DNA of 64,000 bases, from NCBI GenBank assembly GCA_021292105.1, contig CM037869.1, forward strand, positions 29,155,536 through 29,219,535, in the 5' to 3' direction. Of the stretch, positions 23,341-36,909 are shown in pieces; position 1 is the first letter of the stretch; every line of letters starts with the position of its first letter. Position numbers and translations under genes: made by a program. This DNA is from Anadara kagoshimensis (taxonomy: Eukaryota; Mollusca; Bivalvia; Arcoida; Arcidae). The notes under the pieces are model-generated. The model was not told the DNA's origin. It searched no databases and saw only the letters and a program-made list of their open reading frames with translations.

Positions 23341-25991
23341 ATGGATAAAAGGGGTAAGTATTTGAACGCAATGTGTATCTGGCATCTTTTAATGTATGGA
23401 GTTGTTTCAATGGAGAGGATTGATAAGGTGGTTTAAGTTATTTCAGAATTAAAATTAAAATCGATTATTCTATTTCAAATTGATGATAAATACATGTGCA
23501 ATCGTTTTGACATTTTATAATTAATCTTTAATTTCAGTTATGGATTTCCTTCTATATTATGGACAGCAAGGTTTGACATATAAGGAAATCTCACTTATGT
23601 TAGAGAAAGTATTTGGGATAAAAATGAGGCAAGTTGATATTTTATAAATACTAGGTGATTAAATAGTCTTTTATATTTTTTTATCTTGAAGTAACACTGA
23701 TAGAAAATTTGGTATATATTTTCTAACTATTTATTATGATGTATAAAACTAATGCTTAGGTTTATCATTTTCGATTTTTTTAAATAAAAACAGTTTAAAA
23801 TACATTTTAATGATTGTGTTTACCTTAACTCTACACAAATCTAGAACTAGAACATATAATTTGGACAAAATTTCATGTTTGTAAGTTTTATTGACTATGG
23901 ATATCTAACTGCAATCAATAATAACGATGTCGATTTGTTGTTGTTTGTATGTTTAATGCTTTCTCAATATTTAATACTTCAAATACACCAAAATAAAAGC
24001 AGTCAATTTTTTAGATTGTTCATTATTGTATTGATAGTGCTAATGCTATTGGAAAAAGACTTAGAACATTAGGACTGTTTTCAAGAAAAGGATCGACTAT
24101 TCATACAAGGCACGATATTAAAGAAGCCATAAAGGTAGGAAATATATCACCAGAATTCATTAAAAGTAAATATTTAAGACCACTTTACAAAAAAGTGCTA
24201 TGGATTTTAATTTATTTTGCTTTACCGGTATATCATATGTATACAGTCATAGGATTTTACAAAGATTTGCACAACACCCTATATTCAATTTTTTTAATTT
24301 CATTAATTTGCCCTTTTAAAGGCATACCAGGTATCAGTTGACGTTGGCAATAGGCCTATAGGAGGATAAAGACTTGTCAAGTCGGCATTTTTACCGACGA
24401 GTTAATCCTTGATTTTGATAGTAAATGGGCTTTTTTAGGAGAAAGCTACCTAAATTAAATAAATTAAATACAGGGGCTAAGTCTAGATTTTGTAATAAAT
24501 AGATGCATATATGAAATCGCTGATGATACGACACAAATCGATTTTTGTGGAAAACGTATTAAATTGAAGTTCTATGATTAATTCAGATGTAAAAATAATA
24601 ACCTACAACTGAGTGAGATAAGATTATTAATTGCCACACAAAAAGATATTTGAAAATGAAATATTGCATAGTTATCTTTATAGGGTATCTTGGAAGATGT
24701 TTCAAAAACAGTTGGATATCGACATATGTTTGGAATTTTGAGACAAGGGATTTCACGTTCGAAGGTTTGCTATTTTCGAAATATTGACAGGCGACTTTTA
24801 GGTCACAAAAGATTTCCATCTTTCCTGTTAAAACGTAACACAAATGCCTTCTCGTTTAGTGTTAACTTGACGTATTTTGTAAGAAAAGTCCTTCAGCGTT
24901 AAGGAGATAAAATAGAAGAAATAAATTAACATTTCAAAAAACATAAAAACAAACGTGCATTTATTCTGCTATGAGACCAAATTAGTTATCGGTGCACAGG
25001 TTTATAAAAGAACAGATATGAAGTTACACGAATTAGCTTCTTGATGTTTACCCCTTAATGCACCATTATTAATACCTCTGTTATGAATTTCAATTCTAAG
25101 CAAATGGAAACAAAATTACACATTATTTCTTAAAGGGACACTGTTATGAATCTTATGAAAGAACTTGACATCGATGGAGTTAAATTTCGCAGAAGAAGGA
25201 GAATAAATCGAAGACTTTATCGGTCTTTTGGACCAAACTTTGTATGGCATTTGGATGGGTAATATAAACATAATCTAATTAAAAATTATATTGACATTTA
25301 AAGGTTATGTAGTGTATAGTTCTTTTCATGCTGTATATAAAACTGTGTTTTGCTTTAAGGATTTTGAAAAACTCCCATTACCATTCCACTTCTTTTAGAG
25401 TAACGGATAAATACCACAGTGCGCAAATGAATTCTCTCTTTAGCCTTTTTAAAATACATGTAATGAAAGCAGACCGTTTTTTGAAAATTTAAATTTTCAA
25501 AAGAATAATATTAAAGATTATTTTTCCAATTTTTCCGGCTGAACATAATTAGGCTGTCACTTCTATTTCTTTAATCTCCTTGAGTTTGTGGGTTGTGATA
25601 AAATAAATTGACTTGTCCTTAAACGCTTATCCTAAGTAACGGAATTCTAGAAATGTATTGGGTAGAAAAAAGGCAAAAATCTAGATTTTATTACCATTGC
25701 TCTTCTAACCATTTTTCAAAAAATAATAAAATTACTACTATTTTTTATCAGGTATGATAAGCTGAAACCATATGGTTTTCCAATACATGGTTGTATTGAT
25801 GGGTGAGCAAGATTGTTTTTAGTGAATGAATCATTTTGTCATGTGGAATTTTGTTATTTTTATTATTTATAAATGTAATTTATTCATTTCAATATCTACC
25901 CGAAGATTTGATGAAGTTAACATTTAATTTCCTTTTTAAATGTGGTTTAATTGTATTTAAATGCCATTTTTCGACTTTATAACAAATATAC

Positions 25992-26032
<41 letters not shown>

Positions 26033-29000
26033 CATGACAAAGTTGATTTATTCTTTTACAGATACTCTAGAAAAATAATGTGGTTGAATGTTAATTGTAC
26101 GAACAACGACCCGGCTGCTGTGGCTTGTAATTTTGTAAATTGTGTTCAAAGAGTAAATGGTAAGTTAACCATTGATGATAAAAATAAATGGATGCTCCCA
26201 TGAACCTGCAATCGCTCACCTAGTATCCACCTACGTTATCTTCTTTGAAAATGGACTGCTGTTTGGACAAATGTAACCACCGTTAGCAAGCATCGCACAA
26301 GAAAGTATATTGATTTCAAGTGTTATGTTATAGATATCAGGAAGAAATTGTATTATCAAAGTTAAGCTAGGATGCAGTAATGGCCAGTGCGGATGACAGA
26401 TGAGCATACTCAAGTATCAACATACAGTACATTTTGATAATTATTGTACATTTGTTTTGAATCCATTGAGCTAATGTAGGAATTTTTACGAAATGCTACT
26501 TTTGAATTGTATTATTTCACAAAATTTCAAAAGTAGCACATGACAATTGTACTACTTTTTGAGAACGACATAATGATTCCTAAGAAGGAAAAGAAAAATA
26601 TTTACTATGACATCTGATGGGATCGATATAATATACAATAAATAAATAAATAAAAACCAACAGCAACAACGAAGTTATAATATAAAATGTCTCATCCTTT
26701 TTTAAATTCACACGTGAAATATCTTGTTTTTTTTCTGTATTTAAGGTTTAAAAAGTATTGCAAAATAAAAGTTCTTTTGTGTACGTTAAGGAAACCATAT
26801 GAATAAGGGTATCGGATACAGTAAAGGCACAAAAACGTAAGGCTTTGTTGTAATTTTTCCTGCTAATTCATATATCGCATAATTTCAGGATGTCCACAGA
26901 TATTACAAGCTGATCCTGGTACAGAGAATACTGTTTTGGGAGCAATACAATGTGTTTTTAGGAATAACGCCGAAGATTTATTTTGTGGTATAAAAAGTTT
27001 CCGGATTGTTAAGTCTAAACTTAATCAGGTGAATTCTTAATTAAAGTTTTATATTATTTTGCTTTAATATGTCATATTTTAATTTTCAAGAAGGATACTC
27101 GAAGAACTGTCTTATACTTCATATTTTGAAGATTCAAAGTAATGAAATAAAATACATGCATGCGACTGTCAAACTCGAAAATAGTAATACTACACGTACC
27201 TAAATAACTTGGAAAAATAATTCAAATTGTAGAGAATTGAAGCTTGGTGGAGTATGTTGCGACGAAATACGAGTGACTGGTGGATTAATCTTTTTAAAGA
27301 CCTGGAAGCATTTGGTGAATTTCGACGGGGAAATGCTAATGATATGTGAGAAAGTGTTTATATTGTCAAAAGGAATGTAACAAATAATCAAAGTACTGAA
27401 AGTACTAAAATTCGCGAAAGATTAGAAAGACAGGGAGTTCAGTGTCTCCATCAATGTAGTGTCAGGTATATGAAGTTGTCAGGTAACTGAAAGGAGGTTG
27501 TTATGTTCACCTTGCATTGCTCCCAACACAACATAGTGGGTTCATGTAGTGTGCAATGTGCAGACTATGAGCATGGGGCTGTTTTAATATTCACACAATG
27601 GACCAATATTAAGGATTCATGTAGGAAATAGTTCAATCCGAATAAATGCATGTATGGAACCATCAAGGATGGTCAAAGTTACTTCCATCGTCATGGAGAC
27701 CCTAATATTAAACAAGAGGTCCATGAGCCTTAATGCTCACATGCAGCTGAGTACATATCTCATGCAGAGGTTCAATGGTCATTGACATTAATTAAAGAGA
27801 ATGTCCAAATAAATTTTCAGCAGTAAGGGCCAATTATATGTAAGGATTTTTTGCAAATGTATTATAACATAACTAGTCATAAGAGTGCTACATATAATAT
27901 ATCTGAAATCTAGCTACAATATATGTTTATAAACAACTAAAAAGGTAAAGAAAAATTTGAACCCATGACATTAATCTAAATATCGCAATGAATATTAGGT
28001 CAATACCTACAATTTAGAAGCCTATACAAAAAGTTTATAGTTTTTGAGATAATTAACCATGTCAGTATTTGTTTGCATCAGTGACCTTGACTTTTAAACT
28101 CATGTCCTTCATTCATATATCAAAATGATTGTTAGGCCAATACCTACAATATTTTAACATATATGCCTATACAAAAAGTTTATAGTTTTTAAGACAATTA
28201 ATCATTTCAGTATTCATTTGCATCTATAACCTTGACCATTAGACCTATGACCTACATTCATATATCAAAATGAACATTGTGTAAATGCCTATAACATTCT
28301 GATATACATGCCTATAGAGAAAGTTTATCATTTTTGAGATAATTCACCATTTCAGTATTTGTTTGCATCTATGACCTTGACCTTTGAACCTATGACCTTC
28401 GTTCATATATGGAAATGACCGTAAGGCAAATGCCTACAATATTCTAATATACATGCCTACACAAAGAGTTCAAAGTTTTTGAGATAATTAACCATTTCAG
28501 TATTCGTTTACATCTATGACCTTGACCTTTGAACTTATGACCTCTATTCATATATCAAAATGACCGTTGTGCAAATGCCTACAGTATTCCAATACACATG
28601 ATGATGATGCCCATACAAAAAGCTTATAGTTTTCAAATATATTGACAAATACATTAATTTTGCAATTTCCCCTCAAGTACCTTGCCATTATCTCATTTTG
28701 GCCCCTAAAGCTACAATATGTGCAAATCTAAAACTAGGTGCCCATAGTGTTTTACATGAAATATCTAAGTTATATCTCTTGTAGGTTCAGGGCAGATGAT
28801 TTTTAAAGATTTTCACAAATTTCCCCTTTATGGGGCCCCAAGGGGACATAATCCTTGCATTTGTGCAAATCTGAAAACCCCTTACTTGACCATTACTGTC
28901 AAATATCATCCAATTTGGCTCTGTAGTTTTGGAGGAATTGATAAAAAATGTGAAAAGTTTATACATGACGCACATCGGACGAAGATAGATGGCAATTGCA

Positions 29001-32000
29001 CATCTGAGCCTTTGGCTCAGGTGAGCTAAAAAGTTTATACAAGACGGATGAAGATAGATGACAATTGTTCATCTGAGCCTTTGGCTCAGGTGAGCTAATA
29101 AGCTTCTGATATCTTTCATGTCATAATTGAGGATATTTTTTAAATAAATTAATAACTTGAAAAAATTAACTATTATTTTATTATTATTTATATCACCAGA
29201 GTTGTGTTTTAAGAATTCGATAATTTTTGGAAGACTTTTTATTCCCGAGACCAGCATAATTTTAGTAAATCTTGTAAACAACAATTTACTCAATCGGGTG
29301 GCCGTTAGGATCCCCGCTGACTGGGTTTGACAGGTGACCCCTCTACAAAGGTTCTGTACATGATAAAAATGTAGTTGACAGATGACCACTCTACAAAGTG
29401 ATAGCTATCCCAGATTTCACTCTAATCAATTTATAATTTTTTAAGGATGACTTCACGGAATGCTTTGAAAAACGGGAAAAGCAGTATGATAGCACAAAAT
29501 TCCAAAATTTTTGTCTTAATATGGGGAGACTCCTAACATCAGCAGGGATTGAGCTTAACTTTTCGATGAGCCATACAATGAACTGTCAAGAGTGATGGTT
29601 GATCTGAATATATCAGGCATATACATTTGGATTATTCTATCCCTTGCTTTACTTTTCGATATTCAACATCTGCAATTACATTGACGAATGGTTTTGCAGA
29701 AAATGTTGATCTATAGGTACTGCCAATGTCAATGACTGTATAATTTTGGCAGATTTTGATTTATTAGCAGGAACTTGTTTTGCATTACTAAAGGCTTGGG
29801 CCTGTTTGTGAGATTCAGAAATGTCATGTTTATTTACACTGTCAAGTTTATAACTAGTGCAACCCTCGGTAAATACAGATTTTTTTCCTGTCGAACTCTA
29901 CACAATCGGCACACTTCATTCCGTCCTGCGTATCATACAACCAAGGCCTGCCATCTTCCCATGGCTTTTTATATGCTCCGATGCGTTTGGACTTATCATA
30001 CTCTTGATAGTACTTTCGTTTTTCCGCAGGTCCTTGTTTAGCCTTTGGAGTCGATGCTCCTAAAAATTTCCACATGGCAGAAAGCCGGAAGTATCATTTT
30101 ATACATAATTATCAGAAAAGGAAACGAAATGGCACCGTATTTGAATTCCGGTCGGAACACCGGTCCATTTACACTTGTTAACTATATGATACCCATTTTT
30201 CAATTTTACTATTATTGTCGCCAGTCAGAAATATAAACAGGAAATCGGTAAACGGGTCGGAATGTCAAATACACCGAACTGAAAATTCTAATCGCCACCT
30301 GGCAGCCCTGGGCGACCTGTGTATGATACATTTATCGCCCAGAGCGAAAAACTGGGCGCCCGTTAATCTCAATCCCTGATCGGGAGGGTTGGCAGGTATG
30401 ATAAAGCGGAGAATATAGTTGGGGCGGAAAATATTAATATTGGGGCGAAACGTCCATAACCCGCATTCAAAATTTGAGTTATCTACCTTTATTTCAACTT
30501 TGAACCTACATACGAGAGAGAGTTGATTATCTGTAACGGAAGAATATTCGGGTTGAGAAATCTGCATGTAACAGCTAAATTCGAGAATGATCAAGATCAT
30601 TCGCGAATAAAAACGCATTGTTATTTATATTTCTCCAAAACCAGATAATATCACAGCTACAACTTATCGGAAATACTCTTGATTCCAACCTTTTTGTCCA
30701 TCAGTGAACCCGTCCATTCTTCTGTTTGTGTAGGGTGGATGTGTCGTTTTTATACAACATTTTGCTGCAATTAATTTAGTTTGTGGTCTTAAGGTTCTTA
30801 GATGTGTACTTATTGAATACATGTGCTATTTTAATAATGAACATTATCATTTTTACGCAATGCAAAAGTGATTCATAGACTGTCTTTAAAAACACTTGCA
30901 TCAGATTTAAATTGATTTTTGGTCCTCTATAAAAACATATTCCGGTTGCCACTTATTTTATAACGATTTCAGAAAACGATACAATTTGTTTTCAGATTAT
31001 GCTTGAGATACTGTTTTATGCCGTTAATTCAGCAAGAACTAGACAGGACAGTTGAAAGGTGGAATAAGCATTTGATATCACATAGCAGAAATGCCGGATG
31101 TCCTCATGGTCGTCCTAATGTGTTGTATACAGTACCAGAAGAAACGGGTAAGGACATATCTAGGATGGTCGATAACATAGGTTGTACATATACAATTTAC
31201 TCTGTCAAACTTCATGCTAGTATATATGATAACTCCATCTCTACATTTGCCCAGGGTCTTTCGGATGAGATGGAGGTGAAAGTTGTCATATAACAAATAC
31301 TGCTCTGTTTGAACTTTACAGTGAAAATATAAAAGCCTTACATGGATATTGTTGTGTCACATCATGATACATAAATGAGCTATATTTTGTGTTCCTGGTC
31401 AGTATTGTTATTAATTAGTATTATTGATTTTGTTATCACCATTTTCATAACACTTACAACTTTTATACAGTGTTACTAAAATATTTTAATATAAATATAC
31501 TCCACAATAAATTCAAACAGTTATGAAAATGTAGACTTGTTTATATATGCATTTATCTTGTATAGATAGTAATTATTTCAATGTTTCTTTCTCTACGCTG
31601 CAGATCCCAACCTCTCATATGGGCAAAGTGTAAAATGTGGACTGGATTGGATTATTGGATTGGATTGGACTCTTGGACTGGACTGTTGAACTGGACTTAT
31701 GGATTTGACTCTTGGACTGGACTTATGGATTGGACTCTTGGACTGGATTGGACTCATGGATTGGACTCAATCCTCATGGATTGGACTCATGGACTAGACT
31801 TAAAAAAATGGACTTATGAATTTTTTTCATAATTTTAAATTGAAAACTGAAAATATCAAACACTACAAATGTTTTACATATATCTGAACTGATGAATACC
31901 CTATAAAACAGAAAAAAATATAGCTATGGTAATTCTTTCTTGCTTGCTTTATCTGGAAAATATCAAACGTTGTCAAAGGTCGCATATTTTTCTCCTTAAA

Positions 32001-34363
32001 GCTGTAGTATTTGTTTTACAAGCTCTTAAATGCTTCAAATGAAATGATGACAGATTGTTGGTCTCATCTGCAGAAACTTAAGAACTACAGTATCTGACAC
32101 TAAGTAAGATAAAAGTACTATGTTGATTTAAGAATAACATTAACTATGATATACATAATAGCGCAGTAACAATTAATACATACTGACAAAATGTGACAAA
32201 ATACATACTACAATTATTTATATACTTTAAACACAATAAAAATACACACACACACACACACACACACACACCATTTAAAATCGGTTCAAATATATGATCG
32301 ATGTACTATATAAAACAATACTTTTATTACTGTAACAAATAGGTTTTGAAATATGAAATGAAGTAGTAATGATCATAAATGCAAACAGTTATCATTATAT
32401 TATTGTAATGGAGAGAAAAAGTGAAGAATTTAAACATAATTAATGACAGAAAAAAAATTATTTTTGGCCAGTATTTCTTTAAATTTAATTCTTATAACCT
32501 AGACTTTTACTTCATAAAAGATGTGCACAGAACTTTCAAAGACTTTTTTTAAATAATTTTTTCCCTCAAAATTAAAATTGGCATAGTTCAATGATAAATG
32601 TATGTACAAGTTTTATCAGAATTTTTTTCTGTTTAGGATGTTAAGTGTCACCTACTTCATTCATTGTATATACATTATCATGTAAAAACAATTCAATAAA
32701 ATCTTATAGACCTAAAAGACAAAATTTGAATGTCAATTTTAATTACCAGATCAGATAAGTTTATTAGAAAAATAATTTTCTACAACTGTTGTTTACAGTT
32801 ACTCCTGATGTAATCTGATATAATCTCCCCAGCTTAAAGTGAAAAATGCCACAAAGACACGGTCTATCATCACCTTCAATTTTTTAAACTAACATGAGTT
32901 AGTTGTCAAATGTCACAAACTCTCTTCAGAAAATGAAACAAAACATTAACTTGATAAGAGACAACTGATAACCACCCCTTTAGATATTAAATAACAAATA
33001 CATTATAATAAAGATAGGTTAAAATTCTGCAGTAATATTATAAAAAGTAATAACAAACCAATCACATCTGTATTTGTGATTACAAAGGACAATCCAAGAG
33101 ACTAGTCCATGAGTCCAGTCCAATCCAGAGTCCAGTCCAAGAGTCCAATCCAATCCAATCCACATTTTACACCAAGAGTCCAATCCAATCCAGTCCACAT
33201 TTTACACTTTGCCTCTTTTTTCAAGAACGCGCGAAAAGCAATTTTATCCTAATCTTATGTTCTTGTTATCATATTTGATTTATGATTTTTATTATCAGTA
33301 ACACTGTATTCTGTTTCTGTTACATCTCAATAAGTTTAGTCGAGTTTCTATGTCAAGTATTGCTTTAAACAAAAACATTATCAGGAGAAAAATCTATTAA
33401 TATGTATACTGGCGATGCGTGATAAAAAAGTCTTATATATATATATATATATAACGCTAATCGTTAATTTTAATCCATAGTGTGAGCGCCCTATTGTTTA
33501 ACGTCTCACTAGCAGTATTCTATTCCAGTTCCTCGTGAATTAAATTACACACAAGTTTTTTGAGATGCAATTTCATGGGGTGCTACTGTTTATAATGCCT
33601 TCCTTAGCCACCCGGCCACTGCTGTCCCCGTTTAGATTAAGTTGATAGTAGCATGTAGGTTGATAAAGTGTATATGCACAACATACATACTAGAAAACAT
33701 GTAGGTTGACAATAAAGTGTACATTTATTGTACAACCTACATACTTAAAAGCATGTAGGTTGACGGCTGATATCAGCTATCGTACATATCGCAGGTGTTG
33801 ACAGCTTTAGCAGGATCTTTTTTTTGTCTTTCATTTTATGTCTTAAAATTGCTTTTTCCAACTATAAATGTTTCCCGATTGCATATGACAATTATTTCAT
33901 TCAATATTTCTACGAACGACCATCGCATGAACAATATGCATTTTGAATGTATATTCAGAAAATGCTTCATGACGAAAGAAACAGCCTGAAATGATAGCAA
34001 AGATCATGATTAATAATACCAAAAGTATGAAGTGTCTAGAAGAATGTCTTCATGAGGTCATTGACTATAAGGTTGTAGAATTGATGGGTGTGCGACATTT
34101 TTTTCTTCAGAAACTCATAATTTTGATTTAATTAATAGTTATGTAATCTTCAATTATTAGGTGGGAAAAACTGCTTACAACCAGTTGATGAAGAAGACCT
34201 TCAGTTTGCATTTACACAATGTAGTGATACACCAAGATCAGGCTCAACTAATTTTGATTTATGGGCGTATGCAGTTTTTACCAGAAATAATTGGACAGAT
34301 GCAACAACATGGAGAGATGCTCTAAAACAATATTTCCATTTGATTGAGCTGTACACCCAATGA
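23341..34363 (+). CDS. rve/DDE integrase-like transposase gene, 11 exons
   Basis: Exons: 23341-23353, 23538-23628, 24038-24134, 24684-24764, 25136-25258, 25752-25802, 26062-26159, 26889-27028, 27233-27345, 30996-31147, 34161-34363; about 386 residues. The start ATGGATAAAAGG gives the HTH-like N-terminus MDFLLYYGQQGLTYKEIS. The core has WHLDGYDKLKPYG (Asp about 134), ILQADPGTEN (Asp about 193) and NQRIEAWW (Glu about 234), a DDE triad with normal spacing. LIQQELDRTVERWNKH and HGRPNVLYTVPEE follow. This resembles the integrase-core family found in many copies in fish and invertebrates; relation to IS3EU-type transposons is possible but unproven. Splice phases agree except at exon 5, where GGG (25135-25137) leaves one base too many. 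Exon 2 uses a GC donor. Convergent with the HECT gene. Confidence 0.82.
27346..27712 (+). other. integrase intron 9, first part: no gene seen
   Basis: This is AT-rich intronic sequence after the exon-9 donor (GATAT|GTGAGA). It includes a direct AAGTACTGAAAGTACT repeat and a diffuse stretch with TGTAGTGTGCAATGTGCAG. Nothing coding is visible up to the insertion at 27713. Confidence 0.5.
27713..29096 (-). mobile_element. Helentron-like element with tandem repeats, in integrase intron 9
   Basis: Reverse orientation relative to 7956-11069: it starts CAAGAGGTCCATGAGCC and ends GGCTCAGGTGAGCT. The core has about five diverged ~150-bp repeats of the same family (CCTATACAAAAAGTTTATAG, ACCTTGACC, CCTACAAT). 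The terminal block with hairpin GAGCCTTTGGCTC occurs twice, near 29003-29030 and 29070-29096, separated by about 65 bp. No coding capacity is evident. It is older than the copy at 7956, judging by repeat divergence. Confidence 0.65.
29100..30075 (-). pseudogene. hAT-like transposase relic (TTF-type zinc-finger N-terminus)
   Basis: The minus strand starts MWKFLGASTPKAKQGPAE at 30075 and reads RPWLYDTQDGMKCADC, then, after one frame change, GCTSYKLDSVNKHDISESH. This is the N-terminal zinc-finger layout of hAT-derived proteins of the ZNF862/KIAA1586 type. The frame break lies in a seven-base homopolymer (29880-29886). A stop follows near 29712. Further on, LLTVHCMAHR is readable near 29580, matching the conserved HC-AHR segment of hAT cores. 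It sits antisense inside integrase intron 9. Clearly decayed; the family call is moderate. Confidence 0.6.
30076..30995 (+). other. rest of integrase intron 9: no gene seen
   Basis: Positions 30260-30470 are relatively GC-rich, with repeated TTGGGGCG and GGGCGCCCG-like stretches, possibly the edge of another old repeat. No coding frame is convincing. The exon-10 acceptor TTTTCAG is at 30989-30995. Confidence 0.4.
31622..33213. mobile_element. inverted-repeat element with TGGACT-type minisatellite arms, in integrase intron 10
   Basis: The left arm starts GGCAAAGTGTAAAATGTGGA and continues as irregular TTGGACTGGA repeats to about 31800. The right arm (33090-33213) is its reverse complement, ending ACACTTTGCC. 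About 1.3 kb of AT-rich DNA lies between, with a CA microsatellite at 32243-32272. A related single arm lies at 34784-34889. The outward-facing GGCAAAGT ends suggest a non-autonomous terminal-inverted-repeat element. No target duplication was found. The ORF at 31581-31832 is just the translated minisatellite. Confidence 0.6.
33640..33765 (+). repeat. short tandem repeat CATGTAGGTTGA, ~2.5 copies
   Basis: CATGTAGGTTGA followed by TAAAGTGTA and ACATACTAGAAAA-like sequence occurs at about 33653, 33699 and 33751. Some copies also form a hairpin with ACAACCTACATAC. It lies in integrase intron 10. Confidence 0.6.
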
Positions 34364-36909
34364 GATTTTGAAATGTACTACTTTTGATCAATACTTAAAT
34401 TGCGTATACACCCTGAGATTGTAGCTTGAAAACTATGACAACATGTCCATGTTCATGTTCAGTCATCTGTGCTTTAATAAAATCCGACAGCAGACAAAAC
34501 CATTTTATTTGGAAATACAGAAAAAAATAAACAAAGCTTGAAAAATGGGCACGCCACGGTAGTAAGTTTGTTCCTTCAACTAAATATCAAATGCGGTTTT
34601 ATGGAGAAATATAATTATATATAAACATCTATTTTTTTTCAAGTGGTATGATCTATTGTACAAATATTTGTTTCTAGGTTTATTTATTAGGCAATGAAAT
34701 ATTGGACCATATTTTAAAAAAAAAATCATAAGTATTGGTATAAATGGTTTTGATTTTAAAATAAAATGATTATCGATATATATAGTCAGTAGTCCAATTC
34801 ATAAGTATAATCCATGAGTCCAACTGTCCATAACATGAGTCTAGTCAAAGGTTTCAATCCTCCAATCCAATCCACATTTTAGACTTTGCCGCATGAACTC
34901 GATTGCTTCTTGCGTATGGATATTCAGTTTCGCAATAATCACGTGACAATTGCACTGCTGAGTGAGAAAGTGTAAATTCTAAACTTAATTGATGCCATAT
35001 TCTTAAACGATCAGTTGAAAGATCCTTTTACGATAAAACTTGGATGAACTTGACAAAAACATTAACCCTCCCCCCCCCCCCCCCCCCATTTAAATCGACT
35101 ATGGAGTGAACTATATTGTGCGAGTTCAAAATTAATTGTCACTTAACTAATTAATTTCTGGATAATGATTATTCTGTTACTACTCTTCCGGTCAACAAGC
35201 ACGCTATTGTCGCAAATTAATGAGAGTTCACAAATTACATAGCTTTTCCGAACACGCTCACTCCATCTTGACACAAATATAAACCTTAATCTCATCTCAA
35301 ATGCGACGAAAACACAATTACAACATCATATATACATGCATTTAGTAGTCCTCGGTGGCCGTGTGGTGTAAAGCGTGTGCTAACGTATCTCATTGCCTCT
35401 CGCCCAGGTTCAAATTCACTCGCGACAGACCTTAATGTGAAAAGTTTGTCAGTGGGCTTGCCTAAGGTCGATGGTTTCCTCAAACATACCTGAACTGAGT
35501 GCCTCGATAAAAGTGAAAGTTGAATGTTGGCTGGGGCGTAAATCAAAACATATACTTAACAATATATTTAAAAGTTTTCATAACAATAAGAAAAAAAAGC
35601 GAATTTAATGTATTTGTTTCTTTATACATTCGACACTAAAATCACATTTAATATTGATAATCATGACGCAAAACGAATCCATCATATGGTTTAGTAATTT
35701 GACCACGAGTGACAAATTATCAAATGTGGTGGGATTATACTTGAGGATAACAATAAAATGAAACATTCTAAACACACACACACACCACATGGGTTACATT
35801 ATCGTTGAAGTATAAGTCTATCCCGTTAACTGGTTAATGGCTTACTAGTTATTTACACTGTCGTAATGATTACTTATTGTTTCCTTATAAACTTGACTTT
35901 TTGGGCGATTTTTAATCAAGTTCTGAAAAGATGATTGAAAACTTCAATAAGTTTAAATCCTTCTTTATTCTCTGGTCACGCATGAATGCAATTAAAATAC
36001 ATTGTGTATTATAAAAGTAACATATTAAATAGTTCTGTAATAGGAATGTAAGTACATATAACTGCAATCTAGAAAAAAAACTAAATTGCAATCTTGTGAT
36101 TAAAAGATCTGTATGAATCTACACGTTGTTTTTACATATAAGTTTTTAAATTTCAACAGTAAGAATATTTTTGAAACCAATTATAAAATGAAAGAAAACA
36201 AATAATATTTTAATTCTGTTGACTACTTAAGTCCTAAAAATAGCTTAAGAATTGTGAGGGGAATTGAGCTCAAATGGAGGGTGCAAATCTTGTTTTGAAA
36301 CAACAGTGTTTGGATATATTAAAACAATTTTATATAATTAATAAAAGAAAACATGAATCAAAAGCAAGACACAGGTCTCAATGGGAATTCCCGTTTTTGT
36401 TTGGCCACGAACATTTGTGACGTCACGCGTAAACATTTACACGTACTTGTAAATGGGGGGGGGGTTTCGCATGAAAATAGTTCAAAATACTAGAAATGAC
36501 AGTACTCATAAAACTTGTTAATGACGCGTGATAACTGTGAATTCTGCAATTGAACAGTACATTACTTTAGGATGAATAAGTGAAAACAATTACTGAATCT
36601 GATTTAAATATGACACATATTTAACTAGTGTCATAAATGAAAAAAATATTAAATGACTGCAGAAAAAAATTAATAAAATGATTTTTTACATTTTGAATCT
36701 AAAACATTTTAAATAAAATGAAATTTGAAGATTTGCTATTATTTGTATTACCAAAATATTCTACAAAGTGATTTTAAAAAATATACATATATACAATAAA
36801 GATATGAAATAGAAATCATTACACTTATCATTTCAAAGAGACATCTTTGATTTAAGAGATAAAAATTATACACAGATTTTGCACTGTCACATCTTTATAA
36901 GACCTTTAC
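34364..36909. other. spacer between the convergent integrase and HECT genes
   Basis: No gene is visible. It holds one minisatellite arm (34784-34889) ending TTTTAGACTTTGCC, a C homopolymer around 35070-35087, a SINE (35344-35545), a short CA run near 35776, and a G homopolymer near 36456. Transcription terminators of both genes should lie here; AATAAA-type sequences are too frequent in this AT-rich DNA to assign. Confidence 0.5.
35344..35545 (+). repeat. tRNA-derived SINE (Meta/V-SINE-like)
   Basis: A box-like GTGTGGTGTAAAGCGTGTGC and B box-like AGGTTCAAATTCAC have normal tRNA-promoter spacing. The 3' part GATAAAAGTGAAAGTTGAATG and GGGGCGTAAATCAA resembles the conserved tail of SINEs widespread in molluscs. 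It is not a functional tRNA gene: the acceptor stem does not close. Confidence 0.6.

Noticed and set aside
31581..31832. WTGLDSWTG-type repetitive protein
   Set aside because: It is the translated TGGACT minisatellite arm of an inverted-repeat element.
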